Shown here in pieces: positions 25,643 to 34,001 of a stretch of DNA of 64,000 nucleotides; positions within the stretch are counted from its first letter, which is position 1; each line of letters starts with the position of its first letter. Location: the NCBI GenBank assembly GCA_040387035.1, contig JAZKEN010000003.1, positions 1 to 64,000 on the forward strand, given 5' to 3'. The notes beneath the pieces were generated by a model that saw only the letters and a list, made by a program, of their open reading frames with translations, searched no databases and was not told the DNA's origin. The translations under genes and the position numbers were made by a program. This stretch comes from Methylotenera_A sp040387035 (lineage in GTDB: Bacteria > Pseudomonadota > Gammaproteobacteria > Burkholderiales > Methylophilaceae).

Positions 25643-26317
25643 TCAGGTCAATGGCTGCAGTTTGCCGTCTTCCAAGCGGTATTGCCTTTGCATCTTGGCA
25701 GCCAGACTTAAATCATGCGTCACCACTACCAAGCTGGTATTTTGCTCTTTATTGATTTCCAGCAACAAGTCAAACACGTGGTTAGCCGTGACACGATCCA
25801 GGTTGCCTGTAGGCTCATCCGCCAGTATGCAAGCAGGTTTTGTCACTAGCGCCCTTGCCAGCGCAGCACGCTGGCGCTCACCGCCGGATAACTCGCCAGG
25901 CATATGCTCCAAACGATGGCCCAGGCCCACCTTAAGCAAGGTTTCTTTTGCCATCGCCATGGCTTGTTTGCTTGGCACGCGCCGAATCAGCAATGGCATC
26001 GCAACATTTTCGATAGCGGTAAACTCAGGCAGCAGATGATGAAACTGGTACACAAAGCCCAGGCCCTGGTTGCGCAGTTGGCCTTTTTGCGTTTCGGATA
26101 ACTGGCTCAACTCTTTGTTTAACAGGCTCACAGAGCCACTTGTCGGTGTATCAAGGCCACCCAGCAAATGCAGCAGCGTACTTTTGCCGGAGCCGGAAGT
26201 TCCGACAATGGCGATTTGCTCGCCGTTATTTACCGTCAGGTCAATACCATTTAATACGGCAACATCCAAACCTGCGTAGGTTTTTTCTAAGCCTTTGCAA
26301 TGCAAAATACTATTCAT
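25643..26317 (-). CDS. lolD: Lipoprotein-releasing system ATP-binding protein
   Basis: ABC ATPase (224 residues) of the LolCDE complex, which extracts outer-membrane lipoproteins from the inner membrane and hands them to LolA. Walker A IVGTSGSGKSTLLHLLGGLD, Q-loop LGFVYQFHHLLPEFTAIENV, signature PGELSGGERQRAALARALV, Walker B CILADEPTGNLD and H-loop VVTHDLSLA are intact. The QFHHLLPEF segment is typical for LolD. Its start overlaps the end of the LolC/E gene by 8 bp, a sign of coupled translation. Confidence 0.96.
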   Translation of the reverse strand: MNSILHCKGLEKTYAGLDVAVLNGIDLTVNNGEQIAIVGTSGSGKSTLLHLLGGLDTPTSGSVSLLNKELSQLSETQKGQLRNQGLGFVYQFHHLLPEFTAIENVAMPLLIRRVPSKQAMAMAKETLLKVGLGHRLEHMPGELSGGERQRAALARALVTKPACILADEPTGNLDRVTANHVFDLLLEINKEQNTSLVVVTHDLSLAAKMQRQYRLEDGKLQPLT

Positions 26318-27590
26318 ATCTCAATGCCTCAGCAGGGTTGATTTTAGAGGCTTTATAGCTAGGGTAAAGCGTAGCAAGCAAGCTCAGCACAAAAGACATC
26401 ACCACAATGGTAAACACATCCGGCCACTCTACTTTTGAAGGCAAATCGCTGATGTAATACACATCTTTGGCTAAAAACTGCACTTGGAAAATTCGTTCTA
26501 ACAAGGGCACGATGGTGTCAATATTGAGCGCGATCAGCACGCCAAACAGTGCGCCCATCAGAGTGCCAATCACGCCGATTAGCGCACCCTGAATCATAAA
26601 GATGCGCATGATACTGCCCGGGCTGGCGCCAAAAGTGCGCATAATGGCAATATCGGCGCGCTTGTCGGTCACCGCCATCACCAGCGTAGACACAATATTA
26701 AAAGCCGCCACCGCCACAATCAAGGTCAAAATAATAAACATCACGCGCTTTTCCAGCTGCACGGCTTTAAAAAAGTTGGCGTGTTGCTGTGTCCAGTCGG
26801 TGACGAAATAGCTACTGTCTGACTGGCTTAAACTTTGTGCCAGCTTAGCGGACATGGCTGGCGCATCAAACAAGTCATCCAGTTTCAAGCGTAAACCGGA
26901 TACATTGTCGCCCATGCGGTACAGTTTAGCGCCATCGTCAATATGAATCAGCGCCAAGCCCGCATCGTATTCATACATGCCGATTTGAAACAGGCCTACC
27001 ACCTTAAATTGCTTGATACGCGGCACTACGCCGGTTGGCGTAAACTGGCCTTGCGGTGCCATCAACACGACTTTTTCACCCACGCTAATACCCAGCAATT
27101 GCGCCAAATCCGCACCCAGCACGATATTAAATTCACCGGCTTTTAAGTCGTCCAGGCTACCTACTTTCATGTGCTTGCCCAGATCAGCCACCTGGTTCTC
27201 AAGCTTGGGCAGCACACCGCGCACAATTACGCCTTGCACTCCCTGGCCATAACTGAGCATGCCTTGCGCCATCACATAGGGCGCACTGGCTTTTACTTCC
27301 TGATTTGATTTAACTTGGTCAGCCAATTTGGGCCAATCGCTTAATTGGTTATTGGCACCAGTAATTTCCAGGTGCGAAGCCACACCTAAAATACGGTTGC
27401 GCAGTTCCGCCTGAAAACCGTTCATCACCGATAGCACGATAATCAGCGCGGCCACGCCCAGCGCAATACCTATCATGCTGGTGAATGATATAAAGGAGAT
27501 AAAATGGTTTTTGCGTTTGGCTTTGGTGTAACGCAAGCCAACGAATAATTCGAACGGTAGTTTTGTAACTATTTGGGTAAAAATTGACAT
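26310..27590 (-). CDS. lolC: Lipoprotein-releasing system transmembrane protein (LolC/LolE type)
   Basis: Predicted 426-residue inner-membrane protein with one N-terminal helix, a large periplasmic domain and three C-terminal FtsX-like helices. The start ELFVGLRYTKAKRKNHFISFISFTSM and ALGVAALIIVLSVMNGFQ are diagnostic of LolC/LolE; the C-terminal part has DKRADIAIMRTFGASPGSIMRIFMIQGALIG and ends KINPAEALRYE. Only one such gene lies beside lolD, so a homodimeric (LolF-like) LolCE arrangement is possible. Subunit naming between LolC and LolE is uncertain. Confidence 0.93.
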   Translation of the reverse strand: MSIFTQIVTKLPFELFVGLRYTKAKRKNHFISFISFTSMIGIALGVAALIIVLSVMNGFQAELRNRILGVASHLEITGANNQLSDWPKLADQVKSNQEVKASAPYVMAQGMLSYGQGVQGVIVRGVLPKLENQVADLGKHMKVGSLDDLKAGEFNIVLGADLAQLLGISVGEKVVLMAPQGQFTPTGVVPRIKQFKVVGLFQIGMYEYDAGLALIHIDDGAKLYRMGDNVSGLRLKLDDLFDAPAMSAKLAQSLSQSDSSYFVTDWTQQHANFFKAVQLEKRVMFIILTLIVAVAAFNIVSTLVMAVTDKRADIAIMRTFGASPGSIMRIFMIQGALIGVIGTLMGALFGVLIALNIDTIVPLLERIFQVQFLAKDVYYISDLPSKVEWPDVFTIVVMSFVLSLLATLYPSYKASKINPAEALRYE

Positions 27591-27685
27591 AAGGCGAATC
27601 TTAGCAGTTTATGCGGCTAAGATTCCATATCACGGCTATTTTGATAATCGAATCGCTTTACAACGGCAAAAAACCCACTTGGGTG

Positions 27686-29359
27686 CTAATCCGGCAACTC
27701 CACACCAACCCATTCACGCTGTTTCATCTGCAAGACACCTGTTTGCACCAGCTTTTCAGCACCATCTGCCTGAATCATGTACTGGGTGCCTCGTTTATAG
27801 GCATTCCTGGGTAGGATAAGCGTATTCTTGCCGGCATAAAGATTGGTATTCTTTAACAAAATGCCCTCAAACGCGTTTAGATTATCAAAACTAAACGTGT
27901 TATCTTGCACAAAATAGCCCGCTTGTGCTTCATTACCGATATCGGAATCGGCACGCGAAATTTTGATATTGGCGCAATGCGCGCCAATAATTTCAAGCCC
28001 TGCCCGATAACAACCGTTAACCTGCTTACGTACACTTTTGATTTCTGCAATCACCAGTGCATTTTTATTGTACTCGTTGCTATAACCAATCAATACGCCA
28101 GGCTCAATCCAATGGTTGATTTCTTTACCCAAATCCACGGCAAAGCCGCCGCTACTTTCATCCACCATCCACCAGTTTTCGGTTCCCAGGTGATTTTGGC
28201 TTGGCTTGGGCGTTATCTGGTTACGGCGTTGCTGGGCCAGCTTCATGTCAAAAGCGATCTGCTCGTCATCTACAGTTGACGGGAACGCTTGTAGCTCCTG
28301 ATTCTTGCGAATCTGTTCCAGGCGCCGGTAGATATCTTCCAGGCCAAAACTCACACTCAATAATTTGCTGCTTTTAAGGCGCGCTTCTCTTCTGCGTTGC
28401 CGCTCAAAACCCTCTACACACCACTCTGCGCGCAACTTTTTGAATAATTTCAGCACAACAGACGGCGGGGCCATTTTGTCCAAGCCAAATTCCGTTAACG
28501 GTTTTTGCGTGTCCACGGCGCATAAATAGGCCTCAATCCTATCGACTAAACGGGTGGTTTTCCAAAAGCGATATTCAGCATATTTTTCCACGGCACGGAT
28601 TCTCTCAGGGCCTTTATCCGCTTCTAAATTGATAAAAAACTGCACTTTATCTTGCCGATATTTATTCAAGATGATCGGGTTAGTCGCCCACAGCTTTAAC
28701 ACTTGCTCGGTTAACTGGATTTGCAAACGGCTGTAATTGCCTTTATGCAAGGTATCCATCATAAAACCTTGTTTTAAAATGGTGGCAATACTGGTTTCTT
28801 TACGATGAAAGTTATATAGGAACAGGTTGTTATTCATAATCGACAAGTTTTCGGCGAACCTGATGACTTTATGAACATTGGTCCACATGCCGGCCGGTGC
28901 CGGTTGATCGTCAAAATAACGCCACTTTGCCATGGCAAAAGCAGCATTCAACAAGCGGCATAAAATCAAGTTCATCTTATCGTCGCTTAGCAAAACTTTA
29001 TTTTGCGCCTCATAACACACTAGAAATTGCGTGTAGGAAATATACAGCTGGCGATAGTACAAATAAGCCGCATTATAGATACTGGCTTCTAATTTTTTAT
29101 TAATTCTTAATATAGTCAGGTACTTATGCGTTTCTTTCTTGGCATAACGATAAGTATTGCGGTCGATCTCTAACACCAAATCGATTTGAAGTTTGGCTTG
29201 CTGGATAGCCTCAAACTGGATTTTAGATAACTGCTGCCTGGTTTCAATCAGTACATCCAGCTCTGCTTTTTCGGGCAAGGTATGTATCCAGCCGAGCGTT
29301 TTCTGCATCTCCTGATGCTGAAAAACAGACTGTATTTTGTTGATGACCTCAGACAGCAT
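27686..29359 (-). CDS. Large uncharacterised protein with a C-terminal PilZ-like domain
   Basis: Predicted 557-residue cytosolic protein with no signal peptide or membrane helix. The first about 350 residues are mainly helical with many Gln, Leu and aromatic residues and no motif I can name. From about residue 395 there is a beta-rich region with WWMVDESSGGFAVDL and INHWIEPGVLIGY, resembling the DxSxxG part of a PilZ cyclic-di-GMP-binding domain. The N-terminal RxxxR of a standard PilZ is not clear (nearest basic cluster LAQQRRNQ), so nucleotide binding is uncertain. It is 95 bp upstream of the lolC gene and divergent from ribE. Family recognised only loosely as a betaproteobacterial conserved protein. 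Confidence 0.65.
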   Translation of the reverse strand: MLSEVINKIQSVFQHQEMQKTLGWIHTLPEKAELDVLIETRQQLSKIQFEAIQQAKLQIDLVLEIDRNTYRYAKKETHKYLTILRINKKLEASIYNAAYLYYRQLYISYTQFLVCYEAQNKVLLSDDKMNLILCRLLNAAFAMAKWRYFDDQPAPAGMWTNVHKVIRFAENLSIMNNNLFLYNFHRKETSIATILKQGFMMDTLHKGNYSRLQIQLTEQVLKLWATNPIILNKYRQDKVQFFINLEADKGPERIRAVEKYAEYRFWKTTRLVDRIEAYLCAVDTQKPLTEFGLDKMAPPSVVLKLFKKLRAEWCVEGFERQRRREARLKSSKLLSVSFGLEDIYRRLEQIRKNQELQAFPSTVDDEQIAFDMKLAQQRRNQITPKPSQNHLGTENWWMVDESSGGFAVDLGKEINHWIEPGVLIGYSNEYNKNALVIAEIKSVRKQVNGCYRAGLEIIGAHCANIKISRADSDIGNEAQAGYFVQDNTFSFDNLNAFEGILLKNTNLYAGKNTLILPRNAYKRGTQYMIQADGAEKLVQTGVLQMKQREWVGVELPD

Positions 29360-29507
29360 TGCCCAAACCTAACATTAATAGTGAATCGTAGTATTTCTAT
29401 TATTGTTAGCTTTGCAAAATACGTACCAAGCCCAATTGTATCGTTTTTAATGTGCCTGATTCAGATTTAATTGCGATTCTGATTCACCGCAGATTGAACA
29501 CAACTGT

Positions 29508-29513
29508 TAAAAT
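29508..29513 (+). promoter_or_regulatory. Candidate extended -10 element for a leaderless ribE mRNA
   Basis: TAAAAT preceded by TG one base upstream (TGTTAAAAT) ends exactly 6 bp before the ATG at 29520. No ribosome site is seen, so transcription could start at the ATG itself. No good -35 element was found. Confidence 0.4.
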
Positions 29514-29519
29514 ATGGGC

Positions 29520-30140
29520 ATGTTCACAGGAATTATTCAGGCCGTAGGCCACATTGACACCGTTACACCGCTAGCTGGCGATATCAGGCTGCACATTGAT
29601 GCAGCGCATTTAGGTCTGGAAGATGTGTGTATTGGCGATAGCATCGCCGTTAATGGTGTATGTTTGACGGTGACGCACATTGTGGAAACAAACGCGATTA
29701 AAAGCCATTTTACGGCTCACGTTTCCACTGAAACCCTCCGAGTGACCACAGGCTTAAACCTGCCGCAGGCTGTCAACTTAGAAAAAGCGTTACGCTTGAA
29801 TGACAGGCTGGGCGGCCATTTGGTCAGCGGCCATGTGGACGGTATCGGCACTGTAGCCAGCTTTACCGATTTGGGCGACTGCTGGACATTAACCATTGAA
29901 GCACCACGCGCGATATCCAAGTATATTGCCAAAAAAGGTTCCATTTGTGTGAACGGCGTAAGCTTGACGGTGAACAGTGTCGATAAAAATATTTTCAGCA
30001 TGAATATTATCCCGCATACTTTACAACACACCATGTTTAACCAGCTTGCGCCTGGCAGCCAAGTCAATTTAGAGATTGACCAGATTGCGCGCTATGTAGA
30101 GCGTATGACAGAGTGGACAAATGACCAAGCGGGCGAATGA
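29520..30140 (+). CDS. ribE: Riboflavin synthase alpha chain
   Basis: Catalyses dismutation of two 6,7-dimethyl-8-ribityllumazine molecules to riboflavin. I prefer the ATG at 29520 (MFTGIIQAVGHID) over the in-frame ATG at 29514 because nearly all family members begin MFTGI. The two lumazine-binding repeats are visible: first GDIRLHIDAAHLGLEDVCIGDSIAVNGVCLTV with HFTAHVSTETLRVT, and second LTIEAPRAISKYIAKKGSICVNGVSLTV with NIIPHTLQHT, linked by RLGGHLVSGHVDGIG. About 206 residues. It is 10 bp upstream of ribBA, forming a riboflavin operon. No FMN riboswitch was seen upstream. Confidence 0.96.
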   Translation: MFTGIIQAVGHIDTVTPLAGDIRLHIDAAHLGLEDVCIGDSIAVNGVCLTVTHIVETNAIKSHFTAHVSTETLRVTTGLNLPQAVNLEKALRLNDRLGGHLVSGHVDGIGTVASFTDLGDCWTLTIEAPRAISKYIAKKGSICVNGVSLTVNSVDKNIFSMNIIPHTLQHTMFNQLAPGSQVNLEIDQIARYVERMTEWTNDQAGE

Positions 30141-30150
30141 GACTTAAACT

Positions 30151-31257
30151 ATGCCCTTAGATTCCATCAGCCCCATCACCGACATCCTTGCCGACATCAA
30201 GGCAGGCAAAATTGTTATTTTAGTGGATGACGAAAACCGCGAAAACGAAGGCGACTTTGTGATTGCGGCCGAATTTGCCACAGCCGAACATATCAACTTT
30301 ATGGCCAAATTCGGGCGCGGCTTGATATGCTTAACCTTATCTGAAGCGCACTGCAAACAACTTAATTTGCCGCCCATGGTGCAAAAAAACGGCACGCGTT
30401 TGGGCACCAACTTCACCGTTTCCATTGAAGCTGCCACCGGTGTCACCACCGGCATATCGGCTAAAGATCGCGCCACCACCATTAAAGCCGCCGTTGCCAA
30501 AGACGCCTCACCCAAAAGCATCATCAGCCCCGGCCATATTTTTCCGCTTACCGCCTTGAATGGCGGGGTGCTAGTGCGCGCCGGCCATACAGAAGCAGGT
30601 TGTGATTTGGCAGCCTTGGCTGGCTTGCAAGCTGCCTCGGTTATTTGCGAAATACTCAAAGACGATGGTGAAATGGCGCGCTTGCCTGACCTGGTCGAAA
30701 TTGCCCAGCAGCATGGCATTAAAATCGGCACCATTGCCGATTTGATCCATTACCGTAGCGAGACGGAAAGGCTAATCGAACGCGCGGCAGAGCGCACCAT
30801 CACCACGCCGTACGGCCCAATGCGCCTGATTGCTTATGCCGACAAAATCGCCAATGAAACGCATTTGGCCTTAGTTAAAGGCGAGCCCTCCGCCAATGAA
30901 GAAACATTGGTGCGCGTGCACGAGCCTTTATCAGTGTTCGACCTGCTGGACAGTAGCAGCTGCACCCATAGCTGGAATATGCTGCAGGCCATGCGCGTGG
31001 TCTCCGAATCGGCATGCGGCGTGATCGTATTGCTGCATCACAGCGAAAGTGCAGGTGACCTGCTATCGCGCATTGAACATGCCGATAAGCCGATCCGTTA
31101 CAACCAGGAATTGCGCACTTATGGTATTGGTTCGCAAATTTTGCTAGATTTAGGCGTGCGCAAAATGCGCTTAATGGCAGCCCCGCGTAAAATGCCTAGC
31201 ATGATGGGCTTTGGCCTGGAAATTACAGGCTATTTGGAATGCGAAAAATCCTCTTAG
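30151..31257 (+). CDS. ribBX: 3,4-dihydroxy-2-butanone 4-phosphate synthase fused to a degenerate GTP cyclohydrolase II domain
   Basis: Bifunctional-looking protein of 368 residues. The N-terminal DHBP synthase (to about residue 205), which makes the four-carbon riboflavin precursor from ribulose 5-phosphate, is intact: VDDENRENEGDFVIAAE, FTVSIEAATGVTTGISAKDRATT and VRAGHTEAGCDLAALAG. The C-terminal domain has the GCHII fold outline (TTPYGPMRLIAYADKI to RKMPSMMGFGLEITGY), but the zinc-binding motif (normally C-x10-C-x-C in ECLTGDxFGSxRCDCG) is replaced by PLSVFDLLDSSSCTHSWN, with a single Cys. GTP cyclohydrolase activity is therefore very unlikely. This matches the RibBX architecture known in some proteobacteria, so a separate RibA should exist elsewhere. 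It lies 10 bp after ribE. Confidence 0.9.
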   Translation: MPLDSISPITDILADIKAGKIVILVDDENRENEGDFVIAAEFATAEHINFMAKFGRGLICLTLSEAHCKQLNLPPMVQKNGTRLGTNFTVSIEAATGVTTGISAKDRATTIKAAVAKDASPKSIISPGHIFPLTALNGGVLVRAGHTEAGCDLAALAGLQAASVICEILKDDGEMARLPDLVEIAQQHGIKIGTIADLIHYRSETERLIERAAERTITTPYGPMRLIAYADKIANETHLALVKGEPSANEETLVRVHEPLSVFDLLDSSSCTHSWNMLQAMRVVSESACGVIVLLHHSESAGDLLSRIEHADKPIRYNQELRTYGIGSQILLDLGVRKMRLMAAPRKMPSMMGFGLEITGYLECEKSS

Positions 31258-31330
31258 ATTTTTTAAATTCAAACTAATTAATAGTTAAGTAATTGATTAT
31301 CTTAGCTAAATAGTGTTAAAGTGATAAAAA

Positions 31331-31906
31331 TTGGAAAACATTAATCTAACAGGTCAGTTTCTCATCGCGATGCCCGCAATGACAGACCCTTATTTTTCTA
31401 AAACGGTCATCTACATCTGCACGCATAATCAAGATGGCGCAATGGGCGTGGTAGTCAATCGCGCTACCGATATTACGATTGTTGATTTATTCGAACAAAT
31501 CAAACTCAGCCCCGATTCCCCTGCTTTAGTTGAAAAAATTGTGCACTACGGCGGCCCGGTCCAGGTAGAGCGTGGTTTTATCCTGCATACGCCGCACGAT
31601 GAATATAACTCGACTATCCTGATTAACAATACCATTGCGCTGACTACGTCAAAAGATATTTTAGAAGCCGCTGCGCAAAATACCGGACCGGAAAAAATAC
31701 TGATTGCGCTGGGTTATGCAGGCTGGACACCTGGCCAATTAGAGGATGAAATCTTGCAAAATGCCTGGTTAAGTCTGGACACCAACAATATTCATGATAT
31801 TCATACTTTAATTTTTGATGCACCAAACCACACGAAATTTGAAATTGGCATGCAATTAATGGGTTTGAATCTCGCCAATCTAGCACACGACGCGGGGCAT
31901 GCTTAA
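31331..31906 (+). CDS. YqgE/AlgH family protein
   Basis: Predicted 191-residue protein of the UPF0301 (AlgH/YqgE) family. Visible family blocks are NLTGQFLIAMPAMTDPYFSKTVIYICTHNQDGAMGVVVNR, VHYGGPVQVERGFILH and ILIALGYAGWTPGQLEDEI. The start is a TTG (MENINL), and no ATG fits well. Function is unclear; in Pseudomonas it was linked to alginate regulation. It is 1 bp upstream of ruvX, and the order algH-ruvX-pyrR-pyrB-pyrC is conserved in many beta- and gammaproteobacteria. Confidence 0.92.
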   Translation: MENINLTGQFLIAMPAMTDPYFSKTVIYICTHNQDGAMGVVVNRATDITIVDLFEQIKLSPDSPALVEKIVHYGGPVQVERGFILHTPHDEYNSTILINNTIALTTSKDILEAAAQNTGPEKILIALGYAGWTPGQLEDEILQNAWLSLDTNNIHDIHTLIFDAPNHTKFEIGMQLMGLNLANLAHDAGHA

Positions 31907-32419
31907 TTGACGGCTGACATACATCCAACTATGCCAAACAAACCTAGCAGCACCAACAGCCAGAGCCACCTACCTATTTTAGAACGCAAATACCCTGATA
32001 TTGTCGGCACCGTACTTGCGTTTGATTTTGGCGAAAAACGCATAGGCGTGGCGGTTGGCGAAACGCTACTCAAAGCAGCACACCCAGTGACGGCCATACA
32101 AGCCGAAACCAATGATGCCAAATTTACCCAGATTGCCCAAATCATCCAGGAATGGCGACCCAGCTTATTGGTAGTGGGCTTGCCCACGCATATGGATGGC
32201 ACCGAGCATACCTTAACGCATCTGGCCAAAAAATTTGCGCAACGTCTAGAAGGCCGCTTCAATTTGCCAGTAACCATGGTAGATGAAAGGCTGACTTCTG
32301 TTGAGGCCGCGCAAAACTTACAGGCAGCAGGTATTAAAGGCGCCAAACAAAAAAACCTGCTGGATGCAGTGGCGGCACAAGGCATATTACAATCTTATTT
32401 TGAGCAGCTAGCTTATTAG
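31907..32419 (+). CDS. ruvX: Holliday junction resolvase-like RNase H fold protein, RuvX/YqgF
   Basis: RNase H-fold nuclease, implicated in pre-16S rRNA 5' end maturation and possibly recombination. Motifs: VLAFDFGEKRIGVAVGE with the first catalytic Asp, LVVGLPTHMDGTEH, VTMVDERLTSVEAAQN and KNLLDAVAAQGILQSYF with the last Asp. The frame can start at TTG 31907, one base after the algH stop and with GGGG about 10 bp upstream, or at ATG 31931 with no visible ribosome site; I report the first. About 170 residues from the TTG. Confidence 0.93.
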   Translation: MTADIHPTMPNKPSSTNSQSHLPILERKYPDIVGTVLAFDFGEKRIGVAVGETLLKAAHPVTAIQAETNDAKFTQIAQIIQEWRPSLLVVGLPTHMDGTEHTLTHLAKKFAQRLEGRFNLPVTMVDERLTSVEAAQNLQAAGIKGAKQKNLLDAVAAQGILQSYFEQLAY

Positions 32420-32428
32420 AAAAAACCT

Positions 32429-32959
32429 ATGCAATTACCCAACCCAGAAACATTATTAAGTGATATCAGCGCAAAAATCCTAGCGCAACTGGCAAACCCT
32501 GAGTTAGCCGAAAACAGTGCTTTAGTCGGCATTCATAGTGGTGGCGTATGGCTGATGCAACGTATTTTAAGTCAACTTAAAAGCGCGGTTCCTTACGGCA
32601 CGCTGGATGCCGCTTTGTACCGGGACGATTATGCGCAGCGTGGCTTAAAAGCCGAGATGCAGCCTTCTAACATTGCCTTTAACGTGCAAGATAAACACAT
32701 TATCTTGATTGACGATATTTTTTACACCGGCCGCACCACGCGCGCAGCCATGAATGAACTATTTGATTACGGCAGGCCTGCCAGCATCACGCTGGCAGTA
32801 TTGATTAACCGCGGTGGTGCGCAGCTACCGATTGCACCACAAATCGTCGGTGCAGAAATCCTGCTTAAACCCAACCAGAGCTTACAATTATCGCAAGACA
32901 CCAAAGGCAAATTACATTTGAGCTTAGAAACAGATGACTTAAAGGCAAGCCATGTATAA
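32429..32959 (+). CDS. pyrR: Pyrimidine operon regulator / uracil phosphoribosyltransferase-like protein PyrR
   Basis: Type I phosphoribosyltransferase of 176 residues. The PRPP-binding loop is HIILIDDIFYTGRTTRAAMNEL, preceded by the substrate region LVGIHSGGVWLMQRI and DAALYRDDYAQRGL. In Firmicutes PyrR attenuates pyr mRNA; the role of the proteobacterial form is less clear, and I see no attenuator with a PyrR-binding loop upstream. It overlaps pyrB by 8 bp, so the two are translated together. Confidence 0.94.
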   Translation: MQLPNPETLLSDISAKILAQLANPELAENSALVGIHSGGVWLMQRILSQLKSAVPYGTLDAALYRDDYAQRGLKAEMQPSNIAFNVQDKHIILIDDIFYTGRTTRAAMNELFDYGRPASITLAVLINRGGAQLPIAPQIVGAEILLKPNQSLQLSQDTKGKLHLSLETDDLKASHV

Positions 32960-34001
32960 CCCGCAACTGGATGCTGACGGCAACTTGAAACACTTGCTGA
33001 CCATTGAAGGCTTACCCAAGCGCATTTTGAATCAGATTTTAGACACGGCCGAGACCTTTGTCGGTGTCGCAGAGCGCGATATTAAAAAAGTGCCTTTGTT
33101 ACGCGGTAAAACGGTTTGCAATATTTTCTTCGAAAATAGCACCCGCACCCGCACCACCTTCGAAATCGCTGCCAAGCGTTTATCGGCGGATGTGATTAAC
33201 CTCAACGTAGGCACATCCAGCCAATCCAAAGGTGAAACCATTTTAGACACGGTGGATAACCTGATCGCCATGCATGCCGATATGTTTGTGGTGCGCCATG
33301 CGCAAAGTGGCGCGGCGCACTTCATTGCGCAGCATGTGCCTGATAATATCAGTGTGATCAATGCAGGCGACGGCCGTCACGCGCACCCCACGCAAGGCTT
33401 GCTGGATGTGTTTACCATACGCCGCTACAAGCCTGATATGCACAATCTGCGCGTGGCGCTGGTGGGTGATGTGCTGCATTCACGTGTGGCAAGAAGTGAA
33501 ATCCATGCGCTAACTACCCTGGGCGTGCCGGAAGTGCGGGTCATTGCGCCTAAAACGCTATTACCGACCGGCATTGAAAAAATGGGCGTGCAAGTGTTTC
33601 ATGATTTAAAAGCAGGCTTAAAAGATGTTGATGTGATCATGATGTTGCGGCTGCAAAACGAACGCATGAGCGGCGCCATGTTGCCTAGCGCGCAGGAGTA
33701 TTTTAAAACCTTCGGCTTAACCCAGGACAAGCTCAAATTAGCTAAGGCTGATGCCATCGTTATGCACCCAGGCCCCATGAACCGCGGGGTGGAGATCGAC
33801 TCCAGTGTGGCTGACGGCAGTCAATCGGTGATTCTGCCGCAGGTGACCTATGGTATTGCAGTGCGCATGGCGGTGATGGCACTTCTTGGTGGTGGTCAGT
33901 CCGCAGGCGCTGCTGCTGGCGGACTTTTAGGCTCCAGCTCTCCGTCAAGCCTACAAGCTGTTGGTGGCGGCAGTATGCCCGCACAAGGAAATAACGCATG
34001 A
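32952..34001 (+). CDS. pyrB: Aspartate carbamoyltransferase catalytic subunit
   Basis: Makes N-carbamoyl-aspartate from carbamoyl phosphate and aspartate in pyrimidine synthesis. Catalytic motifs are intact: IFFENSTRTRTTFEIAAKRL, HPTQGLLDVFTI, VLRL-type LRLQNERM and MHPGPMNRGVEI. The expected family end is near GIAVRMAVMALL; beyond this there is an unusual tail of about 35 residues that is very rich in Gly, Ala and Ser (residues about 314-349, ending PAQGNNA). The stop overlaps the next start by 4 bp (ATGA). In Pseudomonas-type ATCases the active PyrB needs an inactive PyrC-like partner, which is encoded next. Confidence 0.95.
   Translation: MYNPQLDADGNLKHLLTIEGLPKRILNQILDTAETFVGVAERDIKKVPLLRGKTVCNIFFENSTRTRTTFEIAAKRLSADVINLNVGTSSQSKGETILDTVDNLIAMHADMFVVRHAQSGAAHFIAQHVPDNISVINAGDGRHAHPTQGLLDVFTIRRYKPDMHNLRVALVGDVLHSRVARSEIHALTTLGVPEVRVIAPKTLLPTGIEKMGVQVFHDLKAGLKDVDVIMMLRLQNERMSGAMLPSAQEYFKTFGLTQDKLKLAKADAIVMHPGPMNRGVEIDSSVADGSQSVILPQVTYGIAVRMAVMALLGGGQSAGAAAGGLLGSSSPSSLQAVGGGSMPAQGNNA

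Noticed and set aside
29360..29519. FMN riboswitch upstream of ribE
   Set aside because: The conserved FMN aptamer blocks (for example AGGGGATTC and CGGTGAAATTCC-type sequences) are absent from the 160 bp.
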